From: Cardinalis cardinalis | Taxonomy: Eukaryota > Chordata > Aves > Passeriformes > Cardinalidae | Length of the DNA stretch: 64,000 bases | Direction: 5' to 3' | Assembly: GCA_014549065.1 (NCBI GenBank) | Contig: JACDOX010000108.1 | Coordinates: 1,061,203-1,125,202, forward strand | Shown: in pieces, positions 40,228 to 53,874 of the stretch | Numbering within the stretch: position 1 is the first letter of the stretch | How the letters are laid out: every line of letters starts with the position of its first letter | Notes under the pieces: model-generated | Told to the model about the DNA's origin: nothing | The model's database searches: none | What the model saw: only the letters and a program-made list of their open reading frames with translations | Made by a program: the position numbers and the translations under genes

Positions 40228-40515
40228 GTAAGGACATGTAGTGACAGGATATGAGGTTAAGGTTTTAAACTGAAAGAGGNTGGGTTTGGTNTCCATATTC
40301 AGAAGAGACTCTTCCCTGTGAGGGTGATGAGGCTCTGGCACAGGGTGCCTAGAGAAGCTGTGGCTGCNCCATCCCTGNNAGCATCCATGGCCAGATCAGG
40401 GCTTGGAGCAACCTGGTCTAGTCAAAGGTGTCCCTGCCCATGGCAGGGGGTGGAAGAAAATGATNTTTAAGGTCCCTTTCAATCCAAAGCATTCTGGGGT
40501 TCTATGGTTCTATGA
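40228..40515 (+). mobile_element. CR1 LINE 3' fragment in the RASAL2 intron
   Basis: In sense orientation: GTAGTGACAGGATATGAGG, GACTCTTCCCTGTGAGGGTG, CTGGCACAGGGTGCCTAGAG and GTCCCTGCCCATGGCAGGGG. It ends in TTCTATGGTTCTATG, which preserves two of the 3' terminal octamers. Several Ns fall inside it. Confidence 0.92.
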
Positions 40516-43500
40516 AAAACCACTTGTCTGGAANCTGCTGCAGAGAGGAGCCAGATGAGTGACAGTGATGTGTGAGAACAGGAGTGAGCAAAGCCACTGC
40601 TGCAGTCAAATGCATTTATTTGTGTCAGCTGTCACCACACGTTGCTGTTGATGCTGCCTATAGGTTTGAGATTTAAGGGATCAGAATTACGTGGNTTTTT
40701 TGAGGTTTGAATTCTAGTTCCTGAGATTTGTTAATTGTGCAATGTTCTCTGATTTTTTTTGCCCTTCCTTGCCAAAGACAAATCCCTCTTTCTAAAAGGT
40801 GCAAGAAAGTACTCTGTCAACTCCAAAGGCAAGTTGTGAGCAGANCTTTTATGTCTGACTTCAGCTGCTTTTGCATGTTTTATAGGTATTGAAGAGCTTT
40901 CCTGTATCCCTTATTCTGACTGCTCCCNAGTAAAATCTTCTGAGACTATCAGACATTTCTGTGATGATTGTATGGTCAGAGTTTTAGTTGCACCTCACTC
41001 ATCCTAAGAGAAGTTGCTGTCNATTTTCTCCTACTTACACCTATGAATTTACAACCCATTTTCATAGAAAAAACAGTAGCACTTTTGATGTAGATACNCT
41101 TAAAAGCAATTTTCCTCTAACAGTCATTTAGTGACACAGATGCTTTGGCAGGCAGGTTTGGCAGGTTTTGACACAGTACTACAAAAAAATCTGCTGAACT
41201 CCAAACTCTTGCAGTGTGTCTCCATCTACCTTCTCTCTCCTATTAGTTCTGGCTGCACTGGTGCACAAGAAGAGGCTTTGTTGGCAGCACAGATCTAGGC
41301 AGTGACCCTGAGAGACAGAACTGCCTGTGAAGGGAAGAAGGTGAACACACAGATCCANACAGCTCCCAGTTGCCTTCAGTTATCTCCACTCACGCAGGGC
41401 TTTTTTTAACATTACTGATGGGCTATTTTGGCTGTGTCCTGTATAAATAGCCTCTCTCAGTCACCATTTCCTCTGCCAGCTTTGTGAAGCAGTGAATCCT
41501 TGCATGCCTGATGTACTGTGGTGCTGCTTGTGCAGGCTGGGCTGGCTGAGCGCGTGGTGCTCAGCAAGGGGAGGATTCTGGCTGCACTGTGGTTTATTTG
41601 TAGGTTTCCTGTCAGCCCTCCTGTAGCTGATAAAATGTGTGGTTCAAGCCACTGATGTCTTGTATGATAGCCTGTTCCTTTATTGAGATAGTATTAAATG
41701 ATACTGAGACTTACAGAAATTGGGATGAAGTTTTGAAAAGGAGCGGGGAAGGAAGGGATAAGTGTTCAATCTTTTGTGACAGAGACAAATTGTCTTGATT
41801 TTGGTTTTCATTTTTTCCAACTGTGACTCCCACCCCCACTTGCATATGCAACCGTCATGTGATAATTTGGCTCTTTATGGTAAAACAGTGTCAGGGCTGA
41901 CCTGTGTCGGTAAAAGCCTTTCAGTCCAGAAGAGTTGGTTGACAGCACAGAGCATCTAGGAGAGGGTTGATACCCTGGCAGGTGAGACTCTTGTGCCTTT
42001 GTGGGATTGGGCATCAAGAGGTTTGTATATCTTTTCTATGGGTTTTTTTGTATCTTTTATTGTTACCACATAATCTCAAGAAAATGTCTGTGGCAGTCTC
42101 TCTGGTACTTCAGCACAATCAGTCTGTGTGATTAATACTAAGGAAAGAGCAAACCAAGACATGTCAGGAAAAGGTGATGCAAAGTTTTCTACATCTTGGC
42201 AGTGCAGAGACAAATCCTGAAAAATGCAAAATCAGGCTGGTGCCCTCCTACACACTCAAGTGCTGCTGAGCACAGGCCAGGGCTGGGGAGCTGGGACTCC
42301 TGTGGGGTATGTTCATNCCCAACACAGCTCTGCTGATGCTGTTGTCCCCCTCCCCACACAGACACTGCTGTGGCTGCTGTGTTCACTGCTTCAGCTGTGC
42401 TAACAAGGTATTTTCAGCTGCTGGACCCACAGCAGCAGGGGGGAGGCTGCCACCAAACCTGCCCGAGGAGCTCGTTATAATGGCAATTCCTCAGCTCCTG
42501 CTTGCATATACTCTAAAAGGGGAAGACTTCTTTCCAGGAAATCTATTTTCCCTTCTTCATTGTGGAGTTTCTTTTGAGTTTTCTGTCAATGCTTCATGCG
42601 TATAAAGAGAAGTGAAGGCCCTTAAATATAATTGTAAAATGCATTGTTATTTTTCTGGGGGAATTATATGTGTAGAACAGGACTTTTGAGTTACTTTGAC
42701 AAAAGACATGAATGGCTCAAACATACGAATTGAAAAATTTCTGTTTGCACAGGAACCAAAGCAATTTATTGGGTGCATATGTAGCATCTTGTAGAGCCAG
42801 CAGCCACCAAATGCAGGAGCCTGGCTGTGCTGTGCAGCATATGTACCCAGACTTCTGACACCTTCCTACTGTTACTGTGGAAACTATCATTTCCAACACA
42901 GCCCTGAAACAGGGGGGTTTTATCTGCAAAAGGGGACAAGGTCTGCAGATGAGAAAGAAATACTCCTGTGCANTGTGAAGCCAGCTGGGGCACTAACTGT
43001 GCTGGATTTGCATGGTTGTGCTTGATGTGGAATTGCATGTTCAAATGGATGCTGANGTGCTCATTGTAATTTTAATGGTAAAAATCCAGGTGGGTGTNTT
43101 GTAAATGCAATGAGACATATGGACTTAAGGAGACCTACCCTGAGAAGTGGAAACTAGTTAATGCAAGGGAAAGAAAAAACATCTTTACAGAGTCGGACAT
43201 TTCTGAATGATCAGGTATGCAGGAGGGAGAAAGTGACAGCAGAGAGGCTCATCAGACTCCTTCCCTGCCCCCAACAGGCCCAGCCTGAATTAAAAACACA
43301 TACAGCAATCTCCACTCTGAATAACTTCTGCATGGCTATATAATTTCAAAGAGAAATGCTTTCAGGGTGATGATAGGTTTTGTCTACATCTGTAATGTCT
43401 CATTTGTCTTTGGATACCCAACAGCCTTCGCTTTGTTTATTCAGAGCTAAGCAAACATGAAGCTGAATGTACTTTCCAATGATCAATGTAAATCAACGTG

Positions 43501-45944
43501 AAAAATGGAAATCATTATAAAACATACACACACATATATATTTAGTGAGGTTTGCTAGATTGATTGCTCCTAAACCTAGAGCTTGGCTGCTCTTACGTGC
43601 AGAGAATTCACAAAGAGACAGCCATAGCCCAGGGACAGCGAAGTGTGGTCACTGATGGATAAAATAAAATTCATGTCTGTTTGCATTTTAATGGATTTTA
43701 ATCACATGAGAGTTTGGGGGGAAAAATAGATTTTTTTCTTTCCCTCTTTCTTTTCATCATCATGTCTGATTGCTTCAGGGCTAACAAAAGTGGTCCCAAG
43801 TACTGAGGTACCACTTTCAGTTCTTGTGCTATTGTTAAAAAAGGCTTTTGCAAAGACAAGGGATGTGCACAATCATCATTAGTCACTGAGAGCAAGACAA
43901 ATAGTACCAGACTGTAGATGTGGCAAGGAAAGCAGAGCTTGAAGTTTTTGGCAAAGTAGTGAGGGGGAAATGAGCAAGAAGCCATGGATGGTTTTTATCA
44001 CCAGAGATTTACAAAAATAAGCTTGACATCCATCAGGGGTTGGGGGGTAGGGTACCATCCAGCTCTAACCATGTGGAAGCAGCACCATCTGTCTCTGGCA
44101 AACTAAAACTCTTGAAGAAAGGGAGTTGCTCCTTAGTCTTTCCCTCTTTGGGGCTGCCTCTCATCTGTTTGCCATTCCTGCTCGCTGTGACATGATCTTC
44201 ATACGTATTTTCAACGTTCTTGCTTTGTGCTGCTGGCAGGGACCAGCTCTGCCCAGTTCACTACTCCTTCCTGCTGGCCCTGCTGCTGCTGCCTCACTCC
44301 TGCTTTGTCAGCTGCTGGTTTCCTCTGGAACTCCATCCCTCCAGTTCCATATTGGGTGAGATTTATCCCTCAGCCCCCAGAAATAATTTTTTTGTTCAGG
44401 AGCACCATTGCTTAGGCAGATAAGCCAGGTATTTTGTGCTAATACTGTCGCTAAAAAAAAAAGGAAAAAAGGGAAGAAAAAAGGAGCAGAGTTTGTCCAA
44501 AATGCCAGGCTGTTTTATGAAGGACACAAAATAGAGAAGCTGAAGCTTTTTGCCCCGGATTTTCTTTTGTTATGTCACCAAGTGGGATGTTTGTGTCTGT
44601 TTATACTCTGATTTCTTGTGTGTTTTGAAATCTCATTGTACTCAGTGGTGGAAAGTTGGCTGCTTAAGTAAAGGCATGTTAAGGACAGCTCTCTACAGTA
44701 GCTGGAAGGAAATGCTTCTCAAATGCATTGTCCAAGTTGGTTCTAGTTAATAGTCTCTTGGGTATGTGAACTTTCCTTGGCTCCTCCACCCATCTTCTGG
44801 CAGCTAACAGAATTCTTAGCATTTCAATTTAAAAATAAAATAATTAATTAAAATCTGTGCTGCCCTTCTAAATTGTTTCCCAANAGGAGTGAAATGTAAT
44901 TCAGTAATAACTCATTAAATCACTTGTGTGNGTTGATTATTCCTACTGGGGAGGGGATCCCCACAAAACAGCAACATGAAACAAATCTCTTCAAAATATT
45001 GTAATTATTGTGTTTCTATAAAAATTCCCCTCTCCTTTTCCCCCAGTCTGGTTGGGTTTACTATTATGAGATGCAATTGCTCAGCAGGACTGCTAATTAG
45101 ATGTTACCAGGCCTGTTTCTGCAAGGTTGTGACCTATAAATTTCTCTTTAGCATTGCTGTAGGACAGACATTTTCTCTCCACTGGTTATTATTTATCCTT
45201 GCTGAGTTTATGTGTTCTCCTTCTAGGATTTTGGAGAGGAGTACCTTTCAGATAGAAAGGGGTTTGCATTTGCCCTGGGAGCTTTGTGCTGTCAGTTTGC
45301 AAAGCATACAGAAGGGAAGACATTTGGGAGCAAGTGCATGTTTATGCTTAGGCATTAGATGTAAATCTGAATTAAAAGATAATTTAAAATAGAAATTTTT
45401 GGTATAAAAATCCAGCTCAAAAATACAAATCAGCTAAAAAGCAATGTAATGAAGAGCAAAAGGTTTGGCCTTCATAAGCTTTATATTTGACAAGTTTTGA
45501 GGAACAGAGCAGGAGTAAGGAGGAAGAAAGTGAGAAGGTGAAGGCATCAAGAGTAATGAGTGTTTGGGGCAAGGTTGTGGCCTTTATTCATCACAGCCTA
45601 AGCTACTGGAAGGAGAAGGAAACATTAAGTAGAGGGAAAACCCAGCTGAAGAATACCTGAAACACTGCACTCTGCCTCCAGATCCTTGTAATTAGCCAGC
45701 CCATCCTCAAAGGACACATTAATCATGCTGCTTGGGGTTTGCCAAAAGCGTGGGGAGCCTGCTCCACCTGTTCAGGTGGTACCTCAGGAACCTGGAGCTC
45801 AGCATGGCAAAAATGTCCAAACCTGGCTGGCCTGCAGGAAACATCCTTCCCCTGGCACAGGGTTAGCTCAGCACTTGCAGTTCTCTGCCTGGCACTGTTA
45901 CTTCTTCCTGTGTTGCCTCTTTCTTTCACAGCTGGTTTCCCACA
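40516..45944. other. Intron interior, middle part
   Basis: No exon or mobile element is recognised. A short CA/TA run lies at about 43527-43540. Confidence 0.6.
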
Positions 45945-46112
45945 GCACAGAATCCCACAGTGGTTGGGGTTGGATGGCATCTTAAAGATCCTGCAGTCCC
46001 AATCCTCTGCCCTGGGCAAGGACATCTTGCTCTAGACTGGATTGCTCCAAGCCCTGCCCAGCCTGGTTTTTGAAACTTCCACACAGCTTCTCTGGGCAAT
46101 ATCACGCAGAGT
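45945..46112 (-). mobile_element. CR1 LINE 3' fragment (antisense)
   Basis: CACAGAATCCCACAGTGGTT, GGTTGGATGGCATCTTAAAG, GATTGCTCCAAGCCCTGCCC and CACAGCTTCTCTGGGCAA mark a short 3' end, strongly truncated. Confidence 0.88.
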
Positions 46113-47330
46113 AAGCAAGAAGAAAGAAATCGCCCACTGTATTCTGAAATTTTGGAACAAAATGAAGCTTGGTTTGCCAATCCTGATGCTGTGTGGTGAT
46201 GAGGAGACCACACAGCTTTGACCATCTTGGTGGTGACCTCTTTATGCTGAACCAAAAGGGATTTTTCTTCCCAAGCCAGTTTCCCTCCCTAAGCCAGGTG
46301 CAGTAGCTGGGTTAAATTACACAGGGAAACCAACCTCACATAACCTCTAACTGAAGGTTAAAGGGTAGAGCTGATGAAAGAGGTGCTACAGGTCATTGCC
46401 ATACTGCATCAAATGTGGGATTCGGGTTATTTGCCACAAGACATCTCTTTGCATAAATGTAAATAGGGCTCAGGATCCCCATTGTACTTTTATAAGACTT
46501 AGTCTTCTTTCTCTAAAGTTTTGTGTTATTATCATNAAATGATGAAAAAAGTCCCATCTTTTGAATATTAGTGTTGATTTACTGAGATACAGGAAGGCTT
46601 TTCAGATGTTAATGAGGAGTATTCTGGTGCTTTTGCTTTTAAGTAGGTCAAATCAACAAATTCGTGTGTAATAACCTGGTGGTTCCAGGTTCTTCTGAAA
46701 ACATTTTGAAGATGGCAGGAGGAAGCAGAGAGTGGGTCTGTCTAAATAGCAGGGGGAGTATTGCAGGGCTTCTTGTACGTGATATTTGAATCCCTTGAGG
46801 GGGTCCCTTAGTCATTTGTTTTAAGTGGTTAAAATACAAAAGCTAACTTTAGCCTGTATGCCTGAATGACCTGCAAAATATGCAAAAACATGCACATTAT
46901 TGCAGCAGATTTTAGTGTCCTGTGATCTCTCTCTTTGACAGGGGAAATAAACTCCCCTCTATGAGACAGCAGCAGTGCTCACAAGTCCTCTTTTCCCTTT
47001 TCCCCATAGCCTGTTGAGGCAAGAAAAAGCCCAAACCCAAAAGAGGCACCTAATAGCTTGTGTGTCTACCCAGAAACAGTCAAGANACATTCAGACTGAA
47101 AATAGCTAAAATTGTACGTCAGCAACTGGCTGTGCAGTGGTGGCAGGGTGAGCAAGTGTTTAAAGCATCATGTGGTATCTTCATGGGTTTTTTGTAATAT
47201 GTTATTCTTTATCTTTCCCTTATTCTTTCTTGTCATAAACACCACCACACACAGGGAGGGTTGGTTTGAGATAACATAGGGTATGTTTCTCTTTCAGAGC
47301 TGGGGAGTTCAGCCATCCTGCCATTGCTCT
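46113..47330. other. Intron interior before repeat copy 1
   Basis: Unique-looking sequence with no supported feature. Confidence 0.6.
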
Positions 47331-47556
47331 GAGAAATGAAGTTTATAGGGTGACATCAGTGGCAATGAAAATACCTGCTTTCTGGAAACAAAGCCAAAGG
47401 TGAAAGTTTCTAAAAGAGACAGCCTGCATGGTGTNGTTCAGGCTGCAAGCAAAGGCAGCCTGTTTGNTTTTCAGTTGTTCATCTGGAGCTTGTTGTGGGC
47501 ACTATCTCATCACTGCTCCGTTCCTGTGGCTCTTTCTTGTCTCTGCAGAAATGCTT
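47331..47556 (+). repeat. Direct repeat, copy 1
   Basis: This block of about 225 bases recurs at 53875-54103 in the same orientation. It runs from GAGAAATGAAGTTTATAGGG to TTCTTGTCTCTGCAGAAAT. By eye, the two copies differ by about eight substitutions and one 3-base indel, and flanking sequence is unrelated on both sides. It shows no CR1 or LTR landmarks. The end resembles a 3' splice site (pyrimidine tract plus CAG). Function is unknown; it is either a local duplication or an unrecognised dispersed repeat. Confidence 0.85.
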
Positions 47557-48591
47557 CCCTACCTTTGCCCTTCCCATACCTCCCTCCTTGACAGGAAAAA
47601 GCAGAAGGGTCCTGCTCTTTTGAAAGTGGTCTGTGACAGATGAATGCCATCTGGCTGATGCCTTCTTGGCAAGGGTGGGGGTAAAGCAGTCTGTGAACTT
47701 TGGTGTTGGTGCTTTTGCCAAGCTCTGTGCACTGCTTGTGCCACACACGTTTAATTTTGACCCCTAGTACCCTGGTACATTTCTCTGTGTGTGCAGCAAN
47801 AATACGTGCAGGAACTGAGCAGCTTTTGCTTTTAAATTGTTTTGTTATGGGTTTTTTTGCCCAGCTGCCTTGGACCAAGGTCCTTTTAAAGTTCAGGACA
47901 TTTTTTCTTTTGTCCTCTTCCTGCACTGCTGCAAAAAATAAAGAATGAAGAGGGAACAGCCCACTCTGGATGCCTGGTGCTGAAGAGGCTGTGAGATGGA
48001 GATTAGGGGTTGGTGAGAGCAAGCACTGCAGAGGACCGAGCAAGGTGAAGGGCATAGAGCTGGATAAGAAAAGGACCATGCATAAATTAGGAGGAAAAAC
48101 TGCAGACTTTTTTTTTCTCCCATGAATAATTAACTTTTCTGCTATTCTCCATTTTCTGCTTTCTAAACCTCTCACGAAAGCCTCTCCTTGCTTTGGGGAG
48201 AAGTGTCACTTGAGAACCTTCTCAGAACTTGGCAGCTATGTAATAGGGGCATGTAATCTTTTATAATCCTCTCTGCAGGTTTGTAATAACCATTTCTGTT
48301 TTGAGATTCCAAAGTGTTTTGTAGGCCAAGTGGGAATTTAACTGTGAGAGAAAAATGTACTTAATATTCAGGAGCAAAGATGAGTGGTCCTGGGCAAGGA
48401 ATGAGACCTGAATTAGAAGGAAAGGAAACCTGCTTGAGTATTGAAGGAAGGGTCACAGCCATGGCTTCAAGCAACTGCGGGTTATTTGAAATCTTAGTTA
48501 TCCTGGGAACCAAATTGGTTTTTTACAGGGACAGCAGCTTCTGTTGTGGTGATGTCATGAGATTTACGAGGCTGCACAAAGAGCCCCTTGT
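47557..48591. other. Intron interior between repeat copy 1 and CpG islet
   Basis: A 221-codon open frame on the minus strand runs through here and into the repeat (47510-48175). It has no recognisable domain and is interpreted as chance. Confidence 0.5.
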
Positions 48592-48861
48592 TCGCGGGCG
48601 CGCGGGAGGCCGGGCCGAGCGCAGGGCGCACCTGCGTGCTTTGTACGGTCCCCACCTTGGCTGGGCTGTGATTTCTGGTTCCACTTGTTGAGCCACCAAG
48701 TGCACACTGATTGCCTGATTGGAAGCTGCTGGCATTGATCCATCTGAGAAGGTGCTGATGTCTCCTGACAGGCACATCTTGCTCGCCGTGTCCCCTGAGC
48801 CGGGCTGGGCACAGCCCNGGAGGACGGGGACCGAGAGCAAGGCGAGGATCAGTTACCCTCT
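48592..48861. promoter_or_regulatory. CpG-dense islet, candidate alternative promoter or first exon
   Basis: Within an AT-rich intron, 48592-48650 holds about eleven CpGs (for example CGCGGGCGCGCGGGAGGCCG). A second cluster follows at 48784-48846. The segment ends at TCT|GTAAGTTT, a consensus donor at 48862. No ATG-started frame in phase with the PH exon was found, so any exon here would be a non-coding leader. A third small CpG cluster lies at 49584-49600. Confidence 0.35.
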
Positions 48862-51800
48862 GTAAGTTTAACATTTAGCAATCGGCTATGCAGCGAGTAA
48901 GGAGCTTAGAGGAGCTCAGTAGTGCTCAAGCTAATTGGTAGCTTTAAACTGCTATTAAGAGCTCCCACACCTTTTGCTCAAAGAAGCTGCTCGATGACAG
49001 CAAGCTGGTGCAACTTTCTGCTTTCTAGTCAGAATTATCCTGTTAGCTTTATGCCTAATTTTTGCCTCTGCCATTAGCTCCTTAGCTCTCATTTTTTAGG
49101 ACTTTTTGCAAGAAAGCTTGAGACTGTTGGCACACTCAGCATCTGCTCACTAAACTAGTCGTAAGATTTTAAGACTTGCGGTTTCTTTTTTGGAACAGCT
49201 CCATAATTTTTCCTTTTGAAAATAAAATCTCANTGCAACTGCTTGAACGGTTGTGGCCTAACTGAATTTGTGCTCTCGAGCTTCTGCAGAGCCCTTGGGT
49301 ACCAGGGAACACTGAGGCCTTTGAGGAAATGTCAGGGTGGCAAATGTGTGAGCGCAGGCCTTGGGAAAGGTTTGGGTTTAGAATTGTGTGTGTTACGGGG
49401 AGGTGAGAAGGGAAATCTTGGCTGATCTCTGCCGTAGTCTCAGCCCTGGTGTGAAATCTCCCAAGCTGGAGATAGGCACAGTGGTGACGTTGCAAGAACA
49501 GGGCAGATGTATGGACTTGGGCCCAGGGGAAGTTGGCAGAGCCGTCTGGGAGCTCAGCTGCAGCACGGAGGCTGCTGTACCTTGCTCGCCGCCGGCCGAC
49601 TCTTGCACAAACAAGTCAGATCTCTCCTAGGGAAGGAATTGAAGGGGTGGGAATGATGTCAGCCAGAGATCCCGTCCTGCTGGGAGATGCCAGGCTTGTT
49701 GAACAGTAGCATTNTGTATTTTGTCTCCTGCTGGTTGCAGAGGAGACAGCCCTTGGCTGCTAAGGCATTCACTCATCTGATGGTTTATTCCTCCCCCACT
49801 TAAAAATTGCTCCTGATGTGTTCTCTTAGTGCAGAAATTTAATAATCTGGCTGGCAGCTCTGGTAGTGGACAAAATGTTGATTCTCACTCTTTGAGTTTT
49901 AAAGGTTAATATTTCCTNTTGATGTCAAGGTGAGACTGCTGCATGTGAGAAATTCTGAGCAGCAAGTTAACCCTTCTTCCACACCATCACAGATCTCAGC
50001 AAAGCTTCCCAGCAGCTGCTGGGGAAAAGCTATGCCTTTAGCTGAGGGCAGAACAGATACACAGTCTTCATTCAGAGGAAGAGAAAATCCTTCAAACCTC
50101 AACTGTAAGCAGTGAACAGCAGACACCTTCAGACTTCCCATCTCTAAATTTTGAGAGATTCCTTCTCCCAGAGCTGACATGCTGATAGTAGGGAAATGGA
50201 AGCACAGACAACAAGCACGAAAATTGCCAGAGCCACATTTCTTTGAGGATATAGGACATGAAAACTGCACCTGACTGNACAGTTTTTTACTTTAATCTCC
50301 CTGTGGCTCATGAGAGTCTTCACTGGGAGAGTGGAAAACCAGTCTTAAGACTGTGTCTGATCACTGCCACTCAATAAAAGAGCAGTGGAAAGTTAATAGG
50401 TTAGATTGGCAAGATTGGCCTGTACTAGAAAAATTAAAGATCTTGTGAAGAACGTGTGTTACAGTGCCAAATACATTGGAATCTGAGAAAGTCATGGCAC
50501 TGGTCATGGCTTCTGCCAGCTTCTAAAATACTGTTTTCACCTACTTAAACCTTTTATGACTTTATTCTGTGCNGAATGGATTTTCCAGGTAGTGTTTTGG
50601 CTGTAAGCGGTTGGCGTGAGAGATTCTGAGATCTCTGAAACCTGATGGTTTGACTAAGCCTTCTCTACCTCCTACCCAGGATATTAGATTTCCATCTAAG
50701 AATTTGGTTATCATTGCCTGCAGCTGCTGGAGGAGAGCAACTGGATTCAGCTGAATTGAGAGCTGCTCATTGCATGTGGACTGAACTTTGTTGAGTGNGG
50801 CTATGATATGTAACAGGAAGAATTCACACCAGATACTTACCTCTGTAATAACATCCTACATGAATNGCATGCCTCTCATCCCAAAGGATCTGCTCACACT
50901 TTCTACACTTAAAATGCCACCTGCTGCACCAGGGATCTATTGCTGACCACGAAAATGTAGGCACCTCTTAGCTGAAATGGAGCTGTGCCACAGAGTGATT
51001 TAGAGGGGCAAGTGAGCACTGCTGGACCTCCCAGTAGCTATGAGAGGTTTCCTAGAAAGGAAGCCCNCATTGTGCTTTGAAACAAAATGGCAAAATTAGT
51101 GGTGTTGTTTCTAATGTGTGCTGGTCATATTTCTAAGTGCGTTGTGATTCAGAGAAAAATNAATCAACCCTGAGAGCATCGTGTTTTCTCTGTAGCATGG
51201 CAGTCTCTGCATTGCCACACACAGTATGTGCTGAATTTTCCTAATATTATACCATGAGCATTGTGTTTTCTGTGTTGGGGCAGTGTGGTGATTGTCTGTA
51301 CAAACTTGGAGGAGGAGTGTCCCTTCCTCTTCCAGGTGAATTTGGGCATTGTGATAGGTTTCTCTTTGAGCAGTTGTTTTTGATAGTGTGTCTGCACTGT
51401 TGTGGTCTTGGCTGGCTCAGAAACCATTGCACATGGCTGGGAGNTGGTTTGAGAAATAAGAAATGCAAACAAGAGCTCTGTGTAGCAGCATGAGAGAAAA
51501 TAGGAGTTGCCTTGGTTGTGCTTTCCCTGGCAGCCCCTCAGTGGCTGACCTCTCTCCTCCTCTGCCCTGTGCAGATGTTGAGAAATTGCCCCTCTTGCAG
51601 CTGGGCCAGGATTGCTCCAATGCCTGTGCAGATCTTCACCTTCAGCAGCTGTCTGAACTGGGTGCACATACCCACCTAGCTGTGTGTCACAGAGCCACTG
51701 TTGCTGCTTATTTTCACTCCTATTTGCAGAAATCCTGCCTTGTTCCAAGATTTGAGGAATGGAGCATGTTGAGACACTGTGTATTTCCTTTTCTGCCACA

Positions 51801-53874
51801 TCTTGCCCTTGAATCCCTTCATGAGCTTTGAGATGGTGGAAGTTCAGTGGAAGGACTTGTCGTTCTTACTTATCTTTGAAGCTTCCTGTCAGTAGTAAGG
51901 CTTGTTCCAACCTGCTTTATCAGGGTTGGAAACTGGTGGTTATTCAAACTGGACTGTGTTGTCATGCACAGCTGGGTAGGTTGGGGTTCTGACAAGCTCT
52001 CAGATGACAGCACTTACCTAAAATGCTTCTCTCTCATCCTGTCTCTATGGTAAGTACATAAAACACTGTGGAAACATTGACATTGGGCAAGCAGACCTGT
52101 TGTCAAAAGGTGTTAGGGCTCCTACTAATCTCTCTTCAGGGCAAANAAATTCCTCCCAGCATACAAACTTGGCCACCACATTAGTTACTCAGCTGCTTGG
52201 CAGCTCCTTGTTGGAAATACTAGGAACAGAATATGGACCCTAATAAAGTGGAGGAAAATTTGGCAAGTACTTCAGTTAGCCCTTGATTTCCCCATAGGAA
52301 TAGTGCAGTTCAGAAAAAGGAGCTCTGAGGCGTGCCAGGGGTGCTCTTGTCATCACTGGGATGGAGGGTTTTTTCTGTGTTTTTATTGATGGTAAGTAGA
52401 GAGTGCTTTTTGGCAGAGACTNAAGGCATGAATTTGCCTTTAATGTAGTTCTGTTGGCTTGGTTTCTGGTAATTCTGTCCTTTTCACTAGCTCTGAGGAG
52501 AGAAGATGCTGCTTTTCTGGTTGTAGGAGTGCTATTGGGGACTAAATGACACTGGAGCATCCATTATCTCTTGGAAATAATTTTCTGATTCTGCCCATTG
52601 CCTGCTTTTTGGAAAATATTCTCCGCTCATGAACACATTTGAAATTTTAAGGAAAATAATTGTTGCATGTTTGCAATGGAAGCTTTCAGAAATGTTCCCA
52701 TCTGATAGGACTGCTCTGCTCCATAAATACTACTAAACTGCCATCATTTTCCTGGGATGTCTTTCCCTGTCTGTGGGGATTAGCTTGGCACTGGCTGCTG
52801 CTGCTTTCCANGTTTCCTCACCCTGCACCACTCAACACTTCTGTTGCTGATACATGATTATGGAATCACTGCCCCTCTATTTTTCCCCTTCTTTAAAAAT
52901 AAGCCCTGTACTTCAAGAATAATAAGGTACAAGTTGTCATCTGACTGAAAGAAAGGGAGCTTTGTGGATATTTATGTCATGGCTAGTGGCATTTCAGAGC
53001 CCTGAGGAAAAACAACACAGTTTCCAGTCTTCAGCGATGTCGGATGTGGCAGGAGGCAGTGGCAGGGATGTACCAAGAAAGGGATTTTTTCCAAGCTGTT
53101 ACTTAACTGATATTAGCATTTGAAGGCACATAAGGCCTGACCTTTAATCCTATGTGTAGACTTGCTGATCTGCTTACTTGAATGCCTCATTGTAGTGCTG
53201 CAGAATGAAGGGATTGCATCAGACCCAAGAGAGAAATCTTCTGTCACCAGAACTTGCCTATTTAGGTGTGTGGCTGCATGAGCCCATCCCACATGTAACA
53301 TCTGCAAACTCAGAGCTTTCAGATGCACCTCCCTGATCTCTTCTCTAGCTCCTGTCTGAAGGAGNGATCATTGCATTCATCAGTGAGTAATCATTCATCT
53401 CCAAAGCTCAAGCCTTGCTGTGTGAGCTGACAGAGTTAAAAAGGACAATCCTGACCTGCAGTCTTTCCCAAAAGTTTCAGTGTTCCTCGTTCCACATGGA
53501 CTTCTTGCAATTCACTTCTGAGCATGGTGCTTAATTAGTTTTGTGNGGCTTTAGTGGAAGAGGTCGGTGGGTTTTATTACATGCACGTGAAGAGCTGGAG
53601 CCAAGAATGTAAAATGAAAACCNAAGATGAAGAGCACCGGAAAGCAGAACAGGGTTTGTGAGGCGACCAAGCGTGTATGTGATACTGTGCAAAGTCCCAG
53701 AGAGTCTTCTGTCTAAACTGGTAACATACTTCAGAATAAATTTTGAAGTCACAGCTGTTGTGAGAGGCTCCAAAGATATCAGCCATGCAGGAGGGAGAGC
53801 TGAGAAATAATTTAAATAGGTGGGACTGAGGCACCAAAACTACACTGGGGTCCTTGTTGCTGTGAGTTTTTTCT
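48862..53874. other. Intron interior, 3' part
   Basis: It includes a small CpG cluster at 49584-49600. A 211-codon minus-strand frame at 51164-51799 overlaps a 122-codon plus-strand frame, and neither has protein character. No mobile element is recognised. Confidence 0.55.

Noticed and set aside
47510..48175. 221-codon open frame on the minus strand
   Set aside because: No recognisable domain, it runs through the non-coding direct repeat, it contains an N, and it has no splice or promoter context. Chance is the simplest explanation in 64 kb of sequence.
48380..48691. 103-codon frame running through the CpG islet as a possible alternative RASAL2 N-terminus
   Set aside because: It does not reach the GTAAGT donor at 48862 in an open frame of the right phase, and the Arg/Gly-rich end just reflects CpG-rich DNA.
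51164..51799. 211-codon open frame on the minus strand
   Set aside because: No known motif. It overlaps an equally open plus-strand frame, and the start is not a convincing ATG context.
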